Shown here piece after piece: positions 7,233 through 15,491 of a DNA stretch of 64,000 bases. The notes beneath the pieces were generated by a model that did not search any database, was not told the origin of the DNA, and saw only the letters and a program-made list of their open reading frames with translations. Each line of letters opens with the position of its first letter. Within the stretch, counting starts at the first letter, position 1. The position numbers and the translations under genes are program-made. Origin of the DNA: Sutcliffiella horikoshii (lineage in GTDB: Bacteria; Bacillota; Bacilli; Bacillales; Bacillaceae_I); NCBI RefSeq assembly GCF_019931755.1, contig NZ_CP082918.1:1158001-1222000 (forward strand), read 5' to 3'.

Positions 7233-8990
7233 ATGTTTTCAGTACTAGGAAAATTGGGTTGGTTTTTTAAAGAACATTGGAAGAGATATACAGTAGCAAT
7301 CGCACTACTTATTTTTGCAGGATTCTTAGAGGTTATTCCGCCGAAGATGATTGGAATGGCCATTGATGATATACAAGTAGGTGCCTTCACGCCTGAAAAA
7401 TTAATGCAATACGTAATTTTTCTGACCATACTTGCGATTGTCATTTATGGGATCACCTATACTTGGATGTATCAGCTTTTTGGGAGCTCCTTCTTGGTGG
7501 AAAGATCACTAAGATCGAAATTGATGGGCCATCTGCTAAAGATGACACCTACTTTTTATGAGAAAAATCGTACAGGGGATTTAATGGCCAGGGCAACGAA
7601 TGACTTAAAAGCCATATCCACTACAGCGGGTTTCGGAGTTTTAACACTCATTGATTCAAGTGTGTTCATGCTGATCATCTTGGGGACGATGGGTTTTATG
7701 ATAAGTTGGAAGCTGACGTTAGCAGCTATCATTCCACTACCACTTATGGCAATTGCCATGAATATATATGGAAAGAAAATTCATCAGCGCTTTACAGAGG
7801 CACAAGATGCTTTTGGAGATATGAATGACAAAGTACTTGAATCCATTGCCGGGGTCAGAGTAATTCGCGCCTATGTACAGGAAAGAGCGGATCAGGGCAG
7901 GTTTCATCAGATGACAGATGATGTGTATAAGAAAAATGTAAAGGTTGCCATCATTGATTCTCTCTTTGAGCCGACCATTAAATTGCTTGTCGGGGCAAGT
8001 TACCTGATTGGCCTCGGATACGGTGCTTACTTGGTCTTCCATAAATCAATTACATTAGGCGAACTTGTGGCGTTCAATGTTTATTTAGGAATGTTAATTT
8101 GGCCGATGTTTGCAATAGGTGAACTGATCAACGTCATGCAAAGGGGAAATGCATCGCTCGATCGTGTTAACGAGACACTGGCTTACAAAGAGGATGTCCG
8201 GGATCACCATGAACCGATAGATGTTTCTACTCCTTCCCAAATTGAATTCAATCAAGTTTCTTTTAAGTACCCTTCCTCTACAGTGGATAATTTAAAGAAT
8301 GTTTCTTTCCATTTGAAAGCAGGGCAAACACTTGGGATTGTCGGGAAAACAGGAAGCGGGAAAACAACACTAATTAAGCAACTTTTAAGAGAGTATCCAC
8401 TTGGTACGGGTACCATCAATATAAATGAGGTGGATCTGAAAAGAATTCCGTTGCATACCATTCAAGCTTGGATTGGCTATGTGCCACAGGATCATATCCT
8501 ATTTTCGAGGTCTGTCAAAGAAAACATCTTATTTGGAAAAGAAGATGCGACGGATGAGGAAATTGCGCAAGCGATCAGATCATCTGCTTTTGAAAAAGAT
8601 CTTGAATTGCTTCCGGAAGGATTGCAGACCTTGGTTGGAGAAAAAGGTGTATCGTTATCGGGAGGACAAAAACAACGTATTTCTATTGCACGGGCCCTTA
8701 TTGCTGATCCTGAAATTTTGATACTTGATGATTCTTTATCAGCAGTAGATGCGAAAACAGAAGCAACAATCATTGAAAATATTAGAAATGAACGCGCTGA
8801 AAAAACAACATTAATTACCACACACCGATTGTCTGGTGTGCAACATGCGGACTGGATTATTGTGTTGGAGGATGGAGAAATAGTAGAATCCGGAATGCAT
8901 GACCAGCTCATGGCCATTGGAGGCTGGTACAAAGAACAGTTTGAAAGGCAGCAAGTTCAATCGCCAAAAGGAGGCGAGGTTTTAACATGA
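7233..8990 (+). CDS. bmrC: Multidrug ABC exporter half-transporter BmrC (YheI-like)
   Basis: Type IV (ABC exporter) half-transporter: six-helix membrane domain (about 15-305), then an ATPase domain with Walker A GKTGSGKT (371-378), signature LSGGQ (475-479), Walker B ending Asp499-Asp500, and an H-loop His. The catalytic Glu position is Asp500. This is the degenerate-site pattern of the BmrC subunit in the BmrC/BmrD heterodimer, and 585 residues equals B. subtilis BmrC. RBS AAGGGAGAG at 7215-7223. Its TGA overlaps the ATG of bmrD (ATGA). Confidence 0.9.
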   Translation: MFSVLGKLGWFFKEHWKRYTVAIALLIFAGFLEVIPPKMIGMAIDDIQVGAFTPEKLMQYVIFLTILAIVIYGITYTWMYQLFGSSFLVERSLRSKLMGHLLKMTPTFYEKNRTGDLMARATNDLKAISTTAGFGVLTLIDSSVFMLIILGTMGFMISWKLTLAAIIPLPLMAIAMNIYGKKIHQRFTEAQDAFGDMNDKVLESIAGVRVIRAYVQERADQGRFHQMTDDVYKKNVKVAIIDSLFEPTIKLLVGASYLIGLGYGAYLVFHKSITLGELVAFNVYLGMLIWPMFAIGELINVMQRGNASLDRVNETLAYKEDVRDHHEPIDVSTPSQIEFNQVSFKYPSSTVDNLKNVSFHLKAGQTLGIVGKTGSGKTTLIKQLLREYPLGTGTININEVDLKRIPLHTIQAWIGYVPQDHILFSRSVKENILFGKEDATDEEIAQAIRSSAFEKDLELLPEGLQTLVGEKGVSLSGGQKQRISIARALIADPEILILDDSLSAVDAKTEATIIENIRNERAEKTTLITTHRLSGVQHADWIIVLEDGEIVESGMHDQLMAIGGWYKEQFERQQVQSPKGGEVLT

Positions 8991-11023
8991 AAGACATCAA
9001 AGAAATAAAATCAGGCAAACGCCTATTTCAATATGCACTAACACAAAAGAGAATCATCATTATTGCATTGTTGATGCTGTCCGTTGCAGTTGCAGCAGAA
9101 CTGACTGGTCCTTTTATCGCTAAAAGGATGATTGACAATCATATCCTTGGAATTGAAAAAGCTTGGATTGAAACAGAGCAAGATGGTGAAAATCGAGTAT
9201 ATTTCGAAGGGAAATATTATGGCAGGGAAGACCGGGAAGCTGGGAATACCACCCCAGAGAATACGGTAAGGATTCTTCAGGTCGGCAGAGAGTATTATTT
9301 CTTGCCTTCTGACATCCGCTTTGATGGGGAAAGGTCTGCTGAAAATGGTGAGGTCACCATTAGAAGGGGAGAAGAGGAACAAAGCTATCCTGCACAAAGG
9401 TTGACTAATAGTGAACTGGTCAACTTTTATCAGCCGGAGGTAAAATATATCATCTATCTTGTAGGTTTATATTTTGGCTTGCTTGTATTGGCATCATTTT
9501 TTCAATATGGCCAAAGTTATTACCTTCAGACATCTGCCAACCGCATCATTCAGAAAATGAGAGAAGATGTGTTTGGGCAGATACAGAAATTACCGATACA
9601 ATACTTTGATCATCTTCCTGCAGGGAAAGTAGTATCAAGGATTACCAATGACACGGAAACGATCAAGGAGTTATATGTGACAGTCCTAGCAACATTCTTT
9701 TCGGGACTGATTTATATAACTGGAATTTATATCGCTTTATTTTTACTAGATATGAGGTTGGCGTTAATCTGCTTAACCTTGATACCGATTTTGATTGTCT
9801 GGTTTATCTTTTACCGTAAGTATGCCTCCGTATATAATCATAAAATCCGGGCGCTTCTTAGTGATATAAACGGGAATATTAATGAGTCTATTCAAGGGAT
9901 GACCATCATCCAAGCGTTTAGGCGTCAAAAGAAGGCAACAGAAGAGTTTGAAGGGTGGAATGAACAGCATTTCACTTACCAAAATAAACTGTTAAGTCTA
10001 AATGCGTTAACATCCCATAACCTTGTAGGCGTACTTAGAAACATTTCATTTGTCGTCGTGATTTGGTATTTCGGAGGTGCTTCCTTAGGGATTGGAACCA
10101 TTGTTTCATTAGGTGTTTTATATGCATTTGTTGACTATCTAGGTAGAATGTTCGGCCCAATTACCGGAATGGTCAATCAGTTGGCAAACCTGGAACAGGC
10201 ACGTGTGTCTGCGGTCCGCGTGTTTGAATTGATGGATGAGGCTGGAGTTCAGGTTTCCGATGTAAAACATCCGCGCTATGAAGGGAATGTCTCCTTCGAG
10301 TCTGTCTGGTTTGGTTACAAGGAAAACGAATATGTGTTAAAGGATATTTCTTTTACAGCTTCAAAGGGGGAGACAGTAGCCCTGGTCGGACATACTGGTT
10401 CAGGAAAGAGCTCCATAATGAATCTCTTATTCCGTTTTTATGATATTGAAAAGGGAAAAATCGTCATTGATGGGCAAAACATTCAGGAACTGCCCAAACA
10501 GGCAATCAGGCAGCACATGGGAATCGTACTTCAGGATCCGTTCTTGTTCACCGGGACCATTTCCTCCAATGTAAGCCTGGATGATCCAACTATCTCCACC
10601 GATCGTGTGAAAAAGGCGCTAGAGGATGTAGGTGCAATGGAATTTATCAATGCTTTGCCAAAAGGATTGGAGGAACCAGTTATTGAGAAAGGGAGTACAT
10701 TATCTTCCGGACAACGTCAACTGATTTCCTTCGCACGTGCGCTTGCGTTTGATCCGGCTATCTTAATTCTTGACGAAGCGACAGCCAGTATTGATACAGA
10801 AACAGAAGCCGTCATTCAGCAGGCGTTGGAGGTATTGAAGAAAGGAAGAACCACTTTCATCATTGCTCACCGCCTTTCTACTATTAAAAACGCAGACCAG
10901 ATTCTTGTACTTGACCGTGGGGAAATAGTCGAGCGAGGCAATCATTCAGAATTAATGGAGAGAAAAGGAAAGTATTATCAGATGTACGAATTACAGCAGG
11001 GTAGCAAGGATCTTGCTGTCTAA
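8987..11023 (+). CDS. bmrD: Multidrug ABC exporter half-transporter BmrD (YheH-like)
   Basis: Partner subunit of the heterodimeric drug exporter. After the first membrane helix it carries a large extracytoplasmic insert (about 55-150) that explains the length of 678. Walker A GHTGSGKS (468-475), LSSGQ signature (572-576) and Walker B with canonical Glu597 are present; the two subunits thus form one consensus and one degenerate ATP site. Translationally coupled to bmrC and closed by a terminator. Confidence 0.9.
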   Translation: MKDIKEIKSGKRLFQYALTQKRIIIIALLMLSVAVAAELTGPFIAKRMIDNHILGIEKAWIETEQDGENRVYFEGKYYGREDREAGNTTPENTVRILQVGREYYFLPSDIRFDGERSAENGEVTIRRGEEEQSYPAQRLTNSELVNFYQPEVKYIIYLVGLYFGLLVLASFFQYGQSYYLQTSANRIIQKMREDVFGQIQKLPIQYFDHLPAGKVVSRITNDTETIKELYVTVLATFFSGLIYITGIYIALFLLDMRLALICLTLIPILIVWFIFYRKYASVYNHKIRALLSDINGNINESIQGMTIIQAFRRQKKATEEFEGWNEQHFTYQNKLLSLNALTSHNLVGVLRNISFVVVIWYFGGASLGIGTIVSLGVLYAFVDYLGRMFGPITGMVNQLANLEQARVSAVRVFELMDEAGVQVSDVKHPRYEGNVSFESVWFGYKENEYVLKDISFTASKGETVALVGHTGSGKSSIMNLLFRFYDIEKGKIVIDGQNIQELPKQAIRQHMGIVLQDPFLFTGTISSNVSLDDPTISTDRVKKALEDVGAMEFINALPKGLEEPVIEKGSTLSSGQRQLISFARALAFDPAILILDEATASIDTETEAVIQQALEVLKKGRTTFIIAHRLSTIKNADQILVLDRGEIVERGNHSELMERKGKYYQMYELQQGSKDLAV

Positions 11024-11030
11024 AAACAGG

Positions 11031-11065
11031 AGGCTATGGGGAGGAAGACACCCCATAGCCTTTTT
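11031..11065 (+). terminator. Terminator of bmrCD
   Basis: Perfect 11-bp stem AGGCTATGGGG/CCCCATAGCCT followed by T5. Confidence 0.85.
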
Positions 11066-11106
11066 GTTATTTTTACGCATATTGGGAGAAAATAAAAAAG
11101 TAAACA

Positions 11107-11139
11107 AAGTCTTTGACAAGCTTAAAGACTTCTTATACT
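11107..11139 (+). promoter_or_regulatory. Promoter with inverted repeat upstream of tcyA
   Basis: TTGACA (11113-11118) with TATACT (11134-11139, 15-bp spacer) or an overlapping TACTAT (18-bp spacer). Inverted repeat AAGTCTTT (11107-11114) / AAAGACTT (11124-11131) covers the -35 element and could be an operator; I cannot name the regulator. Confidence 0.5.
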
Positions 11140-11195
11140 ATACAGTATGTTGCGTTAAAAAATAATTCATATAAGAATACTGGGGGTTTAACAAG

Positions 11196-12014
11196 ATGAA
11201 GAAAATTTTATCTATATTCACATTACTTTTACTATCTGCAGTAGTGTTAACTGCATGTGGTACAACTAATAATAACGGTGCTACAGGAGATGCTCCGAAA
11301 GAAGAAACGGATAGTCTTCTTAGCAAGGTGGAAGAAGAAGGGGAACTTCTAGTTGGAACAGAAGGTACATACCCTCCATTTACATTCCATGATGAGTCTG
11401 GAAAGTTGACAGGTTTTGATGTGGAAATAGCAGAAGCGATTGCTGAAAAGATGGGTGTAGAAGTAAAGTTCATGGAAACACAATGGGATGCTATGTTTGC
11501 AGGTCTTGACTCTAAGCGTTTTGATATGATTGCGAACCAAGTGGGAATCCGTGAAGACCGTTTAGAAAAATATGATTTCTCTGACCACTATATTACTTCA
11601 GCTGCGGTCCTAGTAGCAAAAGAAGGTAATAATGAAATAAAAAGTTTTGAAGATATTGAAGGCAAGAAGTCTGCGCAATCTTTGACAAGTAATTATGCAG
11701 ATATCGCGCGTGAGTATAAAGCTGAAATTGAAGGCGTTGAAGGATTTAACCAAGCAGTAGAATTAATTAACTCCAATCGTGTTGATGTAACAATCAATGA
11801 TAAATTATCTGTTCTTGATTTCCAAAAGAACCGTCCGAATGCTCAAATTAAAATTGTTGATGAAGCAGGAGATGCAGCACAAAGTGGTATGATGTTCCGC
11901 AAAGGCAGTGATGAATTAGTAGAAGCGGTAAATAAAGCTCTTGCTGAAATTATTGAAGACGGAACATACGAAGAAATCTCAGAGAAATGGTTTGGTGAAA
12001 ATGTACTTAACTAA
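11196..12014 (+). CDS. tcyA: Polar amino-acid (probably L-cystine) ABC transporter, substrate-binding lipoprotein
   Basis: Signal peptide with lipobox LTAC (Cys21), then a family-3 solute-binding domain: GTEGTYPPFTFHDESGKLTGFDVE and FDMIANQVGIREDR are classic. Length 272 and the SBP-permease-ATPase order with sizes 272/233/247 resemble B. subtilis TcyA-TcyB-TcyC. The substrate assignment is inferred from that similarity; glutamine or arginine transport is possible. RBS is CTGGGGG, 9 bases upstream. Confidence 0.8.
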   Translation: MKKILSIFTLLLLSAVVLTACGTTNNNGATGDAPKEETDSLLSKVEEEGELLVGTEGTYPPFTFHDESGKLTGFDVEIAEAIAEKMGVEVKFMETQWDAMFAGLDSKRFDMIANQVGIREDRLEKYDFSDHYITSAAVLVAKEGNNEIKSFEDIEGKKSAQSLTSNYADIAREYKAEIEGVEGFNQAVELINSNRVDVTINDKLSVLDFQKNRPNAQIKIVDEAGDAAQSGMMFRKGSDELVEAVNKALAEIIEDGTYEEISEKWFGENVLN

Positions 12015-12702
12015 TATCCTGACAGATCCGGAACGTTTAGATAGATGGATGACCATCGCACAAAGCTCCCTTCTTCCTTTGTTGAAGGGGGCTTTGTCTA
12101 ATACAATCCCGTTGACACTGCTTTCATTCAGTTTTGGATTAATGATAGCCATTTTAACGGCATTGGCACGAATATCGCCGATTAAACCATTACAGATTGT
12201 AGCAAGAATTTATGTCTCGATTATTCGTGGAACCCCACTTTTAGTGCAATTATTTATTATTTTCTATGGATTGCCTTCCATCGGGGTTACCATCGATTCT
12301 TTTCCAGCAGCAGTAATTGCATTTTCCTTAAATGTAGGAGCATATGCATCGGAAATAATTCGGGCTGCGATTCTTTCCACACCAAAAGGACAATGGGAAG
12401 CGGCATATTCTATGGGGATGAGTTATCCTCAAGCGCTTAGACGGATCATATTGCCACAGGCAGCAAGAGTTTCTATACCACCATTGTCTAATTCATTTAT
12501 TAGTTTGGTAAAGGATACATCGCTTGCTTCCTTGATTCTAGTAACAGAGATGTTCAGGGTGGCGCAACAGATTGCTGCAACCAACTATGAATTCCTATTA
12601 CTTTATGCGCAAGCAGGGGCCATCTATTGGGTAATCTGTTTTTGCTTGTCCCTTGTACAAGGAAGAGTAGAACGTAGATTGGACAGATACGTTGCCAAAT
12701 AA
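12001..12702 (+). CDS. tcyB: Amino-acid ABC transporter permease
   Basis: HisM/ArtQ-type permease with about five membrane helices; the EAA-loop (EAAYSMGMSYPQALRRIILPQAARVSIPP) and RGTPLLVQL are visible. The start at ATG 12001 overlaps the tcyA end by 14 bases and gives 233 residues, near the 234 of TcyB. A longer reading from 11941 would lie inside tcyA. Cystine specificity is inferred from context. Confidence 0.8.
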   Translation: MYLTNILTDPERLDRWMTIAQSSLLPLLKGALSNTIPLTLLSFSFGLMIAILTALARISPIKPLQIVARIYVSIIRGTPLLVQLFIIFYGLPSIGVTIDSFPAAVIAFSLNVGAYASEIIRAAILSTPKGQWEAAYSMGMSYPQALRRIILPQAARVSIPPLSNSFISLVKDTSLASLILVTEMFRVAQQIAATNYEFLLLYAQAGAIYWVICFCLSLVQGRVERRLDRYVAK

Positions 12703-12741
12703 TTATTTTGAAAAAACAGCCATAAAAAAGGAGCTCAAGAT

Positions 12742-13485
12742 ATGATTTCAGTACAGAGCTTATACAAGCAGTTTGGAGAGTTAGAAGTTTTAAAAGGCAT
12801 TGATTTAAACGTGGAGCAAGGCAAGGTTGTAGTGGTAATCGGGCCATCTGGATCTGGTAAAACCACACTTTTGCGCTGCTTGAATATATTAGAAACTCCT
12901 ACTTCCGGTAAAGTGGAAATTGATCAGCAGGCACTTGATTTTTCTGAAAAGGTGTCTTCCAACAAGATTGCCAGCTTTAGAAGACTAACAGGTATGGTAT
13001 TTCAAAGTTATAATCTATTCCCTCACAAAACGGCCCTTCAGAATGTAATGGAAGGTCCGATCACAGTGAAAAAAGAGGCAAAGGCAAAGGTGGAAGAAAG
13101 AGCTAAGAGGCTGCTTGAAAAGGTAGGGCTTGGAGATAAACTGGACTTTTATCCTTTTCAGCTTTCAGGTGGGCAGCAGCAACGTGTAGGAATTGCGCGT
13201 GCCCTTGCGATGGAACCTAAAGTGATGCTGTTTGATGAACCTACCTCTGCACTAGACCCCGAACTTGTCGGAGAAGTGCTAAGAGTCATGAAGGAATTGG
13301 CACAGGAAGGGATGACAATGGTGGTTGTTACCCACGAAATGAAGTTCGCCAAGGAAGTGGCAGATGAAGTTATTTTCATGGATGATGGCAAGATTGTGGA
13401 GAAGGGGAAACCTGCTGAGATATTTGAAGACCCCAAAGCAGATAGAACGAAGCAATTCCTACGTATGATTGAAAGTGGAGTTTGA
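12742..13485 (+). CDS. tcyC: Amino-acid ABC transporter ATP-binding protein
   Basis: Walker [10 protein letters not shown] near residue 34, Q-loop in [11 protein letters not shown], signature [15 protein letters not shown], Walker [15 protein letters not shown] and H-loop VVTHEM. The 247-residue length and HisP/GlnQ-type sequence fit the polar amino-acid family. RBS AAAAAAGGAGC. Last gene of the three-gene operon. Confidence 0.85.
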   Translation: MISVQSLYKQFGELEVLKGIDLNVEQGKVVVVIGPSGSGKTTLLRCLNILETPTSGKVEIDQQALDFSEKVSSNKIASFRRLTGMVFQSYNLFPHKTALQNVMEGPITVKKEAKAKVEERAKRLLEKVGLGDKLDFYPFQLSGGQQQRVGIARALAMEPKVMLFDEPTSALDPELVGEVLRVMKELAQEGMTMVVVTHEMKFAKEVADEVIFMDDGKIVEKGKPAEIFEDPKADRTKQFLRMIESGV

Positions 13486-13495
13486 TTTAACAAAG

Positions 13496-13532
13496 AATCC
13501 CCGTCACTGTTAAAAGTCGCGGGGATTTATTT
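13496..13532. terminator. Bidirectional terminator between tcyC and the FAD oxidoreductase gene
   Basis: AATCCCCG (13496-13503) pairs with CGGGGATT (13520-13527) across a 16-base loop, T-rich 3' side. It overlaps the end of the converging gene. Confidence 0.65.
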
Positions 13533-14606
13533 TTGGAAATTTTTCATATAATCTGTATCAATTTTATTCTTAAGCTTCCAAGAAAGCTGGTTGTGAGCAG
13601 TAAAGCGTCCATATTGCAGTAAGGCTTCTTTATTACCTGTTGAGAGTATTGATAAAAAATGATGTTGGGGACGGAACGTAGAACACTCATCTCCGTTTAA
13701 GTAGCTTGTAATGTTATTCCAAAGTAACTCTGCCTGTCTTACTGCATATACCCCGTTTTTAGGAAGGTCTGGAAACGCTTCTAGTGTCATACAATCACCT
13801 GCTCCAAAAATAAACGGCAGCCCTTTAGCTTGAAGCGTCTTCTCAGTCAGGAGAAAGCCATTTTGATCACAAGGAAGCGAACTTTTCTTAAAGATTCCAC
13901 TAGGGCTTGGGCCAGTCAACCACAGAACTTGAGAATGAGGGAGGCTTGTTCCGTTTTGGGTTATAACATGACTCTCATTCATTTCCCCTACACTATCATC
14001 CTCGATTACTGTAAGGCCTTTTCGCACAGTAATTTCTTTTATCAATGTGGAGGCTTTGCTAGAAGAAGAGGGCAACAGCTTTGAGGAAGTAATCAGCGTG
14101 ACATTAGTGGGATAGCCGTTTTTCTCCCTCCAAGCAGTAATAGCTAAAGCAATCTCTACCCCTGAAGCGCCGCCCCCGACCACTACTGGGAATTCAACAT
14201 TGCGATATTCCTTAATCTTGTTCGCAAAAAGGTAATTTGGTTTAATTTGAACAAGATAATCCTTAAAAGAGGATGGTCCCTCTATGAATGAGCCTGTATC
14301 AAATGAGACCACACTGAAAGAAATACTGGTCCCTGCCTTTGTTAAGAGTGTTTTTTCAGTTACAGAAACCTCCGTAACTTTATCTTCTATAAATGTTACG
14401 CCTGCTTTTTCAGACATGTCTTTTAAATCGATTCTTATTTCATCTATTGAATACAAGCCCTCGGTATAGCCTGAGAACATTCCTGAGTAGTATTGATACC
14501 GGTTAGGAGAGATTAAATAAATGTTTTGATTGGGAAGGGGCTTCTTTCTTATATCTAATAAACACTTCAAGTGAGCGTGGCCTCCACCAACTAATACAAT
14601 ACTCAA
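13527..14606 (-). CDS. FAD-dependent pyridine nucleotide-disulfide oxidoreductase family protein
   Basis: The start MSIVLVGGGHAHLKCL matches the NDH-2-like flavoproteins whose domain is elsewhere fused to SelD (GGGHAHL signature). A second dinucleotide-binding fold VVVGGGASGVEIALAI is at about 141-156, and the FGAGDCMT segment near residue 270 is the C-terminal FAD motif. No redox-active CxxxxC pair is visible, so an NADH:quinone type electron transfer is more likely than disulfide reduction. Translation starts at TTG 14606 with GAAGGTGTGG upstream. Physiological role unknown. Confidence 0.7.
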   Translation of the reverse strand: MSIVLVGGGHAHLKCLLDIRKKPLPNQNIYLISPNRYQYYSGMFSGYTEGLYSIDEIRIDLKDMSEKAGVTFIEDKVTEVSVTEKTLLTKAGTSISFSVVSFDTGSFIEGPSSFKDYLVQIKPNYLFANKIKEYRNVEFPVVVGGGASGVEIALAITAWREKNGYPTNVTLITSSKLLPSSSSKASTLIKEITVRKGLTVIEDDSVGEMNESHVITQNGTSLPHSQVLWLTGPSPSGIFKKSSLPCDQNGFLLTEKTLQAKGLPFIFGAGDCMTLEAFPDLPKNGVYAVRQAELLWNNITSYLNGDECSTFRPQHHFLSILSTGNKEALLQYGRFTAHNQLSWKLKNKIDTDYMKNFQK

Positions 14607-14670
14607 AACCTATCCACACCTTCATTTACATATTTAGATACATTTTAACTTAGGATAGTTATAATAGCGA

Positions 14671-14704
14671 AAAATAAGCAAGGCACCCCAAAACTGAGGT
14701 GCCT
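14671..14704 (-). terminator. Terminator of the SASP gene
   Basis: AGGCACC/GGTGCCT stem, on the minus strand followed by TGCTTATTTTT. Confidence 0.7.
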
Positions 14705-14748
14705 CAAGCCATACATATAAAATTATGTTGCTACATAAAAACTAAAAC

Positions 14749-14949
14749 TTATCTTCCGCCTAGGGATTGCTCAGCCATTTGAACTAGACGCTTAGTGATT
14801 TCTCCACCAACAGATCCGTTAGAGCGAGAAGTTGTGTCTGCACCAAGATTTACACCAAATTCAGTTGCGATTTCGTACTTCATTTGGTCGATAGCTGCTT
14901 GAGCTCCAGGTGCTACTAATTGATTTGACGAATTGTTTCTGCTTGCCAT
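14749..14949 (-). CDS. Small acid-soluble spore protein, alpha/beta type
   Basis: 66 residues with the SASP signatures: [26 protein letters not shown] (the GPR protease cleavage region) and [17 protein letters not shown]. It binds and protects spore DNA and is degraded on germination. The ATG at 14949 is preceded by GAGGAGATGA; an upstream GTG (15003) lacks an RBS. It corresponds in position to B. subtilis sspB. Confidence 0.95.
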   Translation of the reverse strand: MASRNNSSNQLVAPGAQAAIDQMKYEIATEFGVNLGADTTSRSNGSVGGEITKRLVQMAEQSLGGR

Positions 14950-14979
14950 GATGTGATTCATCTCCTCGTAATATAGTTT

Positions 14980-15045
14980 TGGCTGGACCAACTGGGATTG
15001 CACCAGTAAGTGCAGAGGTCTCTGCTGCCGTCTAGGCTTGGTCCA
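14980..15045 (-). ncRNA. tRNA-like element upstream of the SASP gene
   Basis: Reading the minus strand from 15045, TGGACCA and TGGTCCA form a perfect 7-bp acceptor-like stem. ACTGG/CCAGT with loop TGCAATC is a 5+7+5 T-arm (canonical loop would be TTCAATC). The element ends with discriminator G and an encoded CCA (14980-14982). Between them are a 3-bp D-like arm (GCC/GGC) and a 5-bp arm GCAGA/TCTGC with only a 4-base loop, so it has no normal anticodon loop and is about ten bases too short for a tRNA. A TATAAT (15074-15069) lies upstream. It could be a degenerate tRNA, a tRNA-mimic RNA, or chance. Confidence 0.4.
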
Positions 15046-15209
15046 TTGGGTGATAAGTTGTTACTTGTATTATAGGAATTTCCTAATATCTTTATCCAAA
15101 TATTTTTAGGTAATTTATGGATATTATCTATTTCAGTAATACGCATATTTGAAGGTAAGATGTAAAAATTAATGGAAAGTAGAAGATGTAAGGAACTGGA
15201 GGAGCTTTT

Positions 15210-15452
15210 ATGGAGATATGTCCGCTATGTAATGGGTTGGAAGATTATCATGGTACTTGCGCATCCTGTGGTAGCATGCTTATTGATACAGGGAAGGTGA
15301 CGGACTACTTGGATGATTATAGTGCATATATGGAGATAAACCTTTTGAAGATGGTGGATGGAGATTTAAATAGTGTGGAAAATCATGTTTGCCTACATTT
15401 GTTCAATTGTGCAGTTTGTCAAAAAGATCAGATCATTACTATACAAGAATAA
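15210..15452 (+). CDS. Small Cys-rich (zinc-ribbon-like) protein, unknown function
   Basis: 80 residues beginning MEICPLCNG; CPLC (Cys4/Cys7) and CASC (17-20) form two CxxC knuckles, and a later H-x-C-x2-H...C-x2-C cluster (HVCLHLFNCAVC) adds more metal-ligand candidates. The start has a strong RBS (GGAGGAGC). The middle is acidic and Tyr-rich. I do not recognise a named family. It converges on msmX with a shared terminator. Confidence 0.7.
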   Translation: MEICPLCNGLEDYHGTCASCGSMLIDTGKVTDYLDDYSAYMEINLLKMVDGDLNSVENHVCLHLFNCAVCQKDQIITIQE

Positions 15453-15454
15453 AA

Positions 15455-15480
15455 AAACAGGCCGGTTAGGACCTGTTTTC
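15455..15480. terminator. Bidirectional terminator between the Cys-rich gene and msmX
   Basis: AAACAGG (15455-15461) pairs with CCTGTTT (15472-15478), with A-tract on the left and T-tract on the right. Confidence 0.65.
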
Positions 15481-15491
15481 GATAAAATATA

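Noticed and set aside
8492..8932. Long minus-strand ORF (146 aa) opposite the bmrC ATPase domain
   Set aside because: A shadow of conserved codons, without RBS or recognisable motifs. The same holds for the other antisense ORFs inside known genes.
14950..15003. N-terminal extension of the SASP from GTG 15003
   Set aside because: No RBS; it would run through the T-arm of the tRNA-like element, and SASPs start at MASRNN-like sequences.
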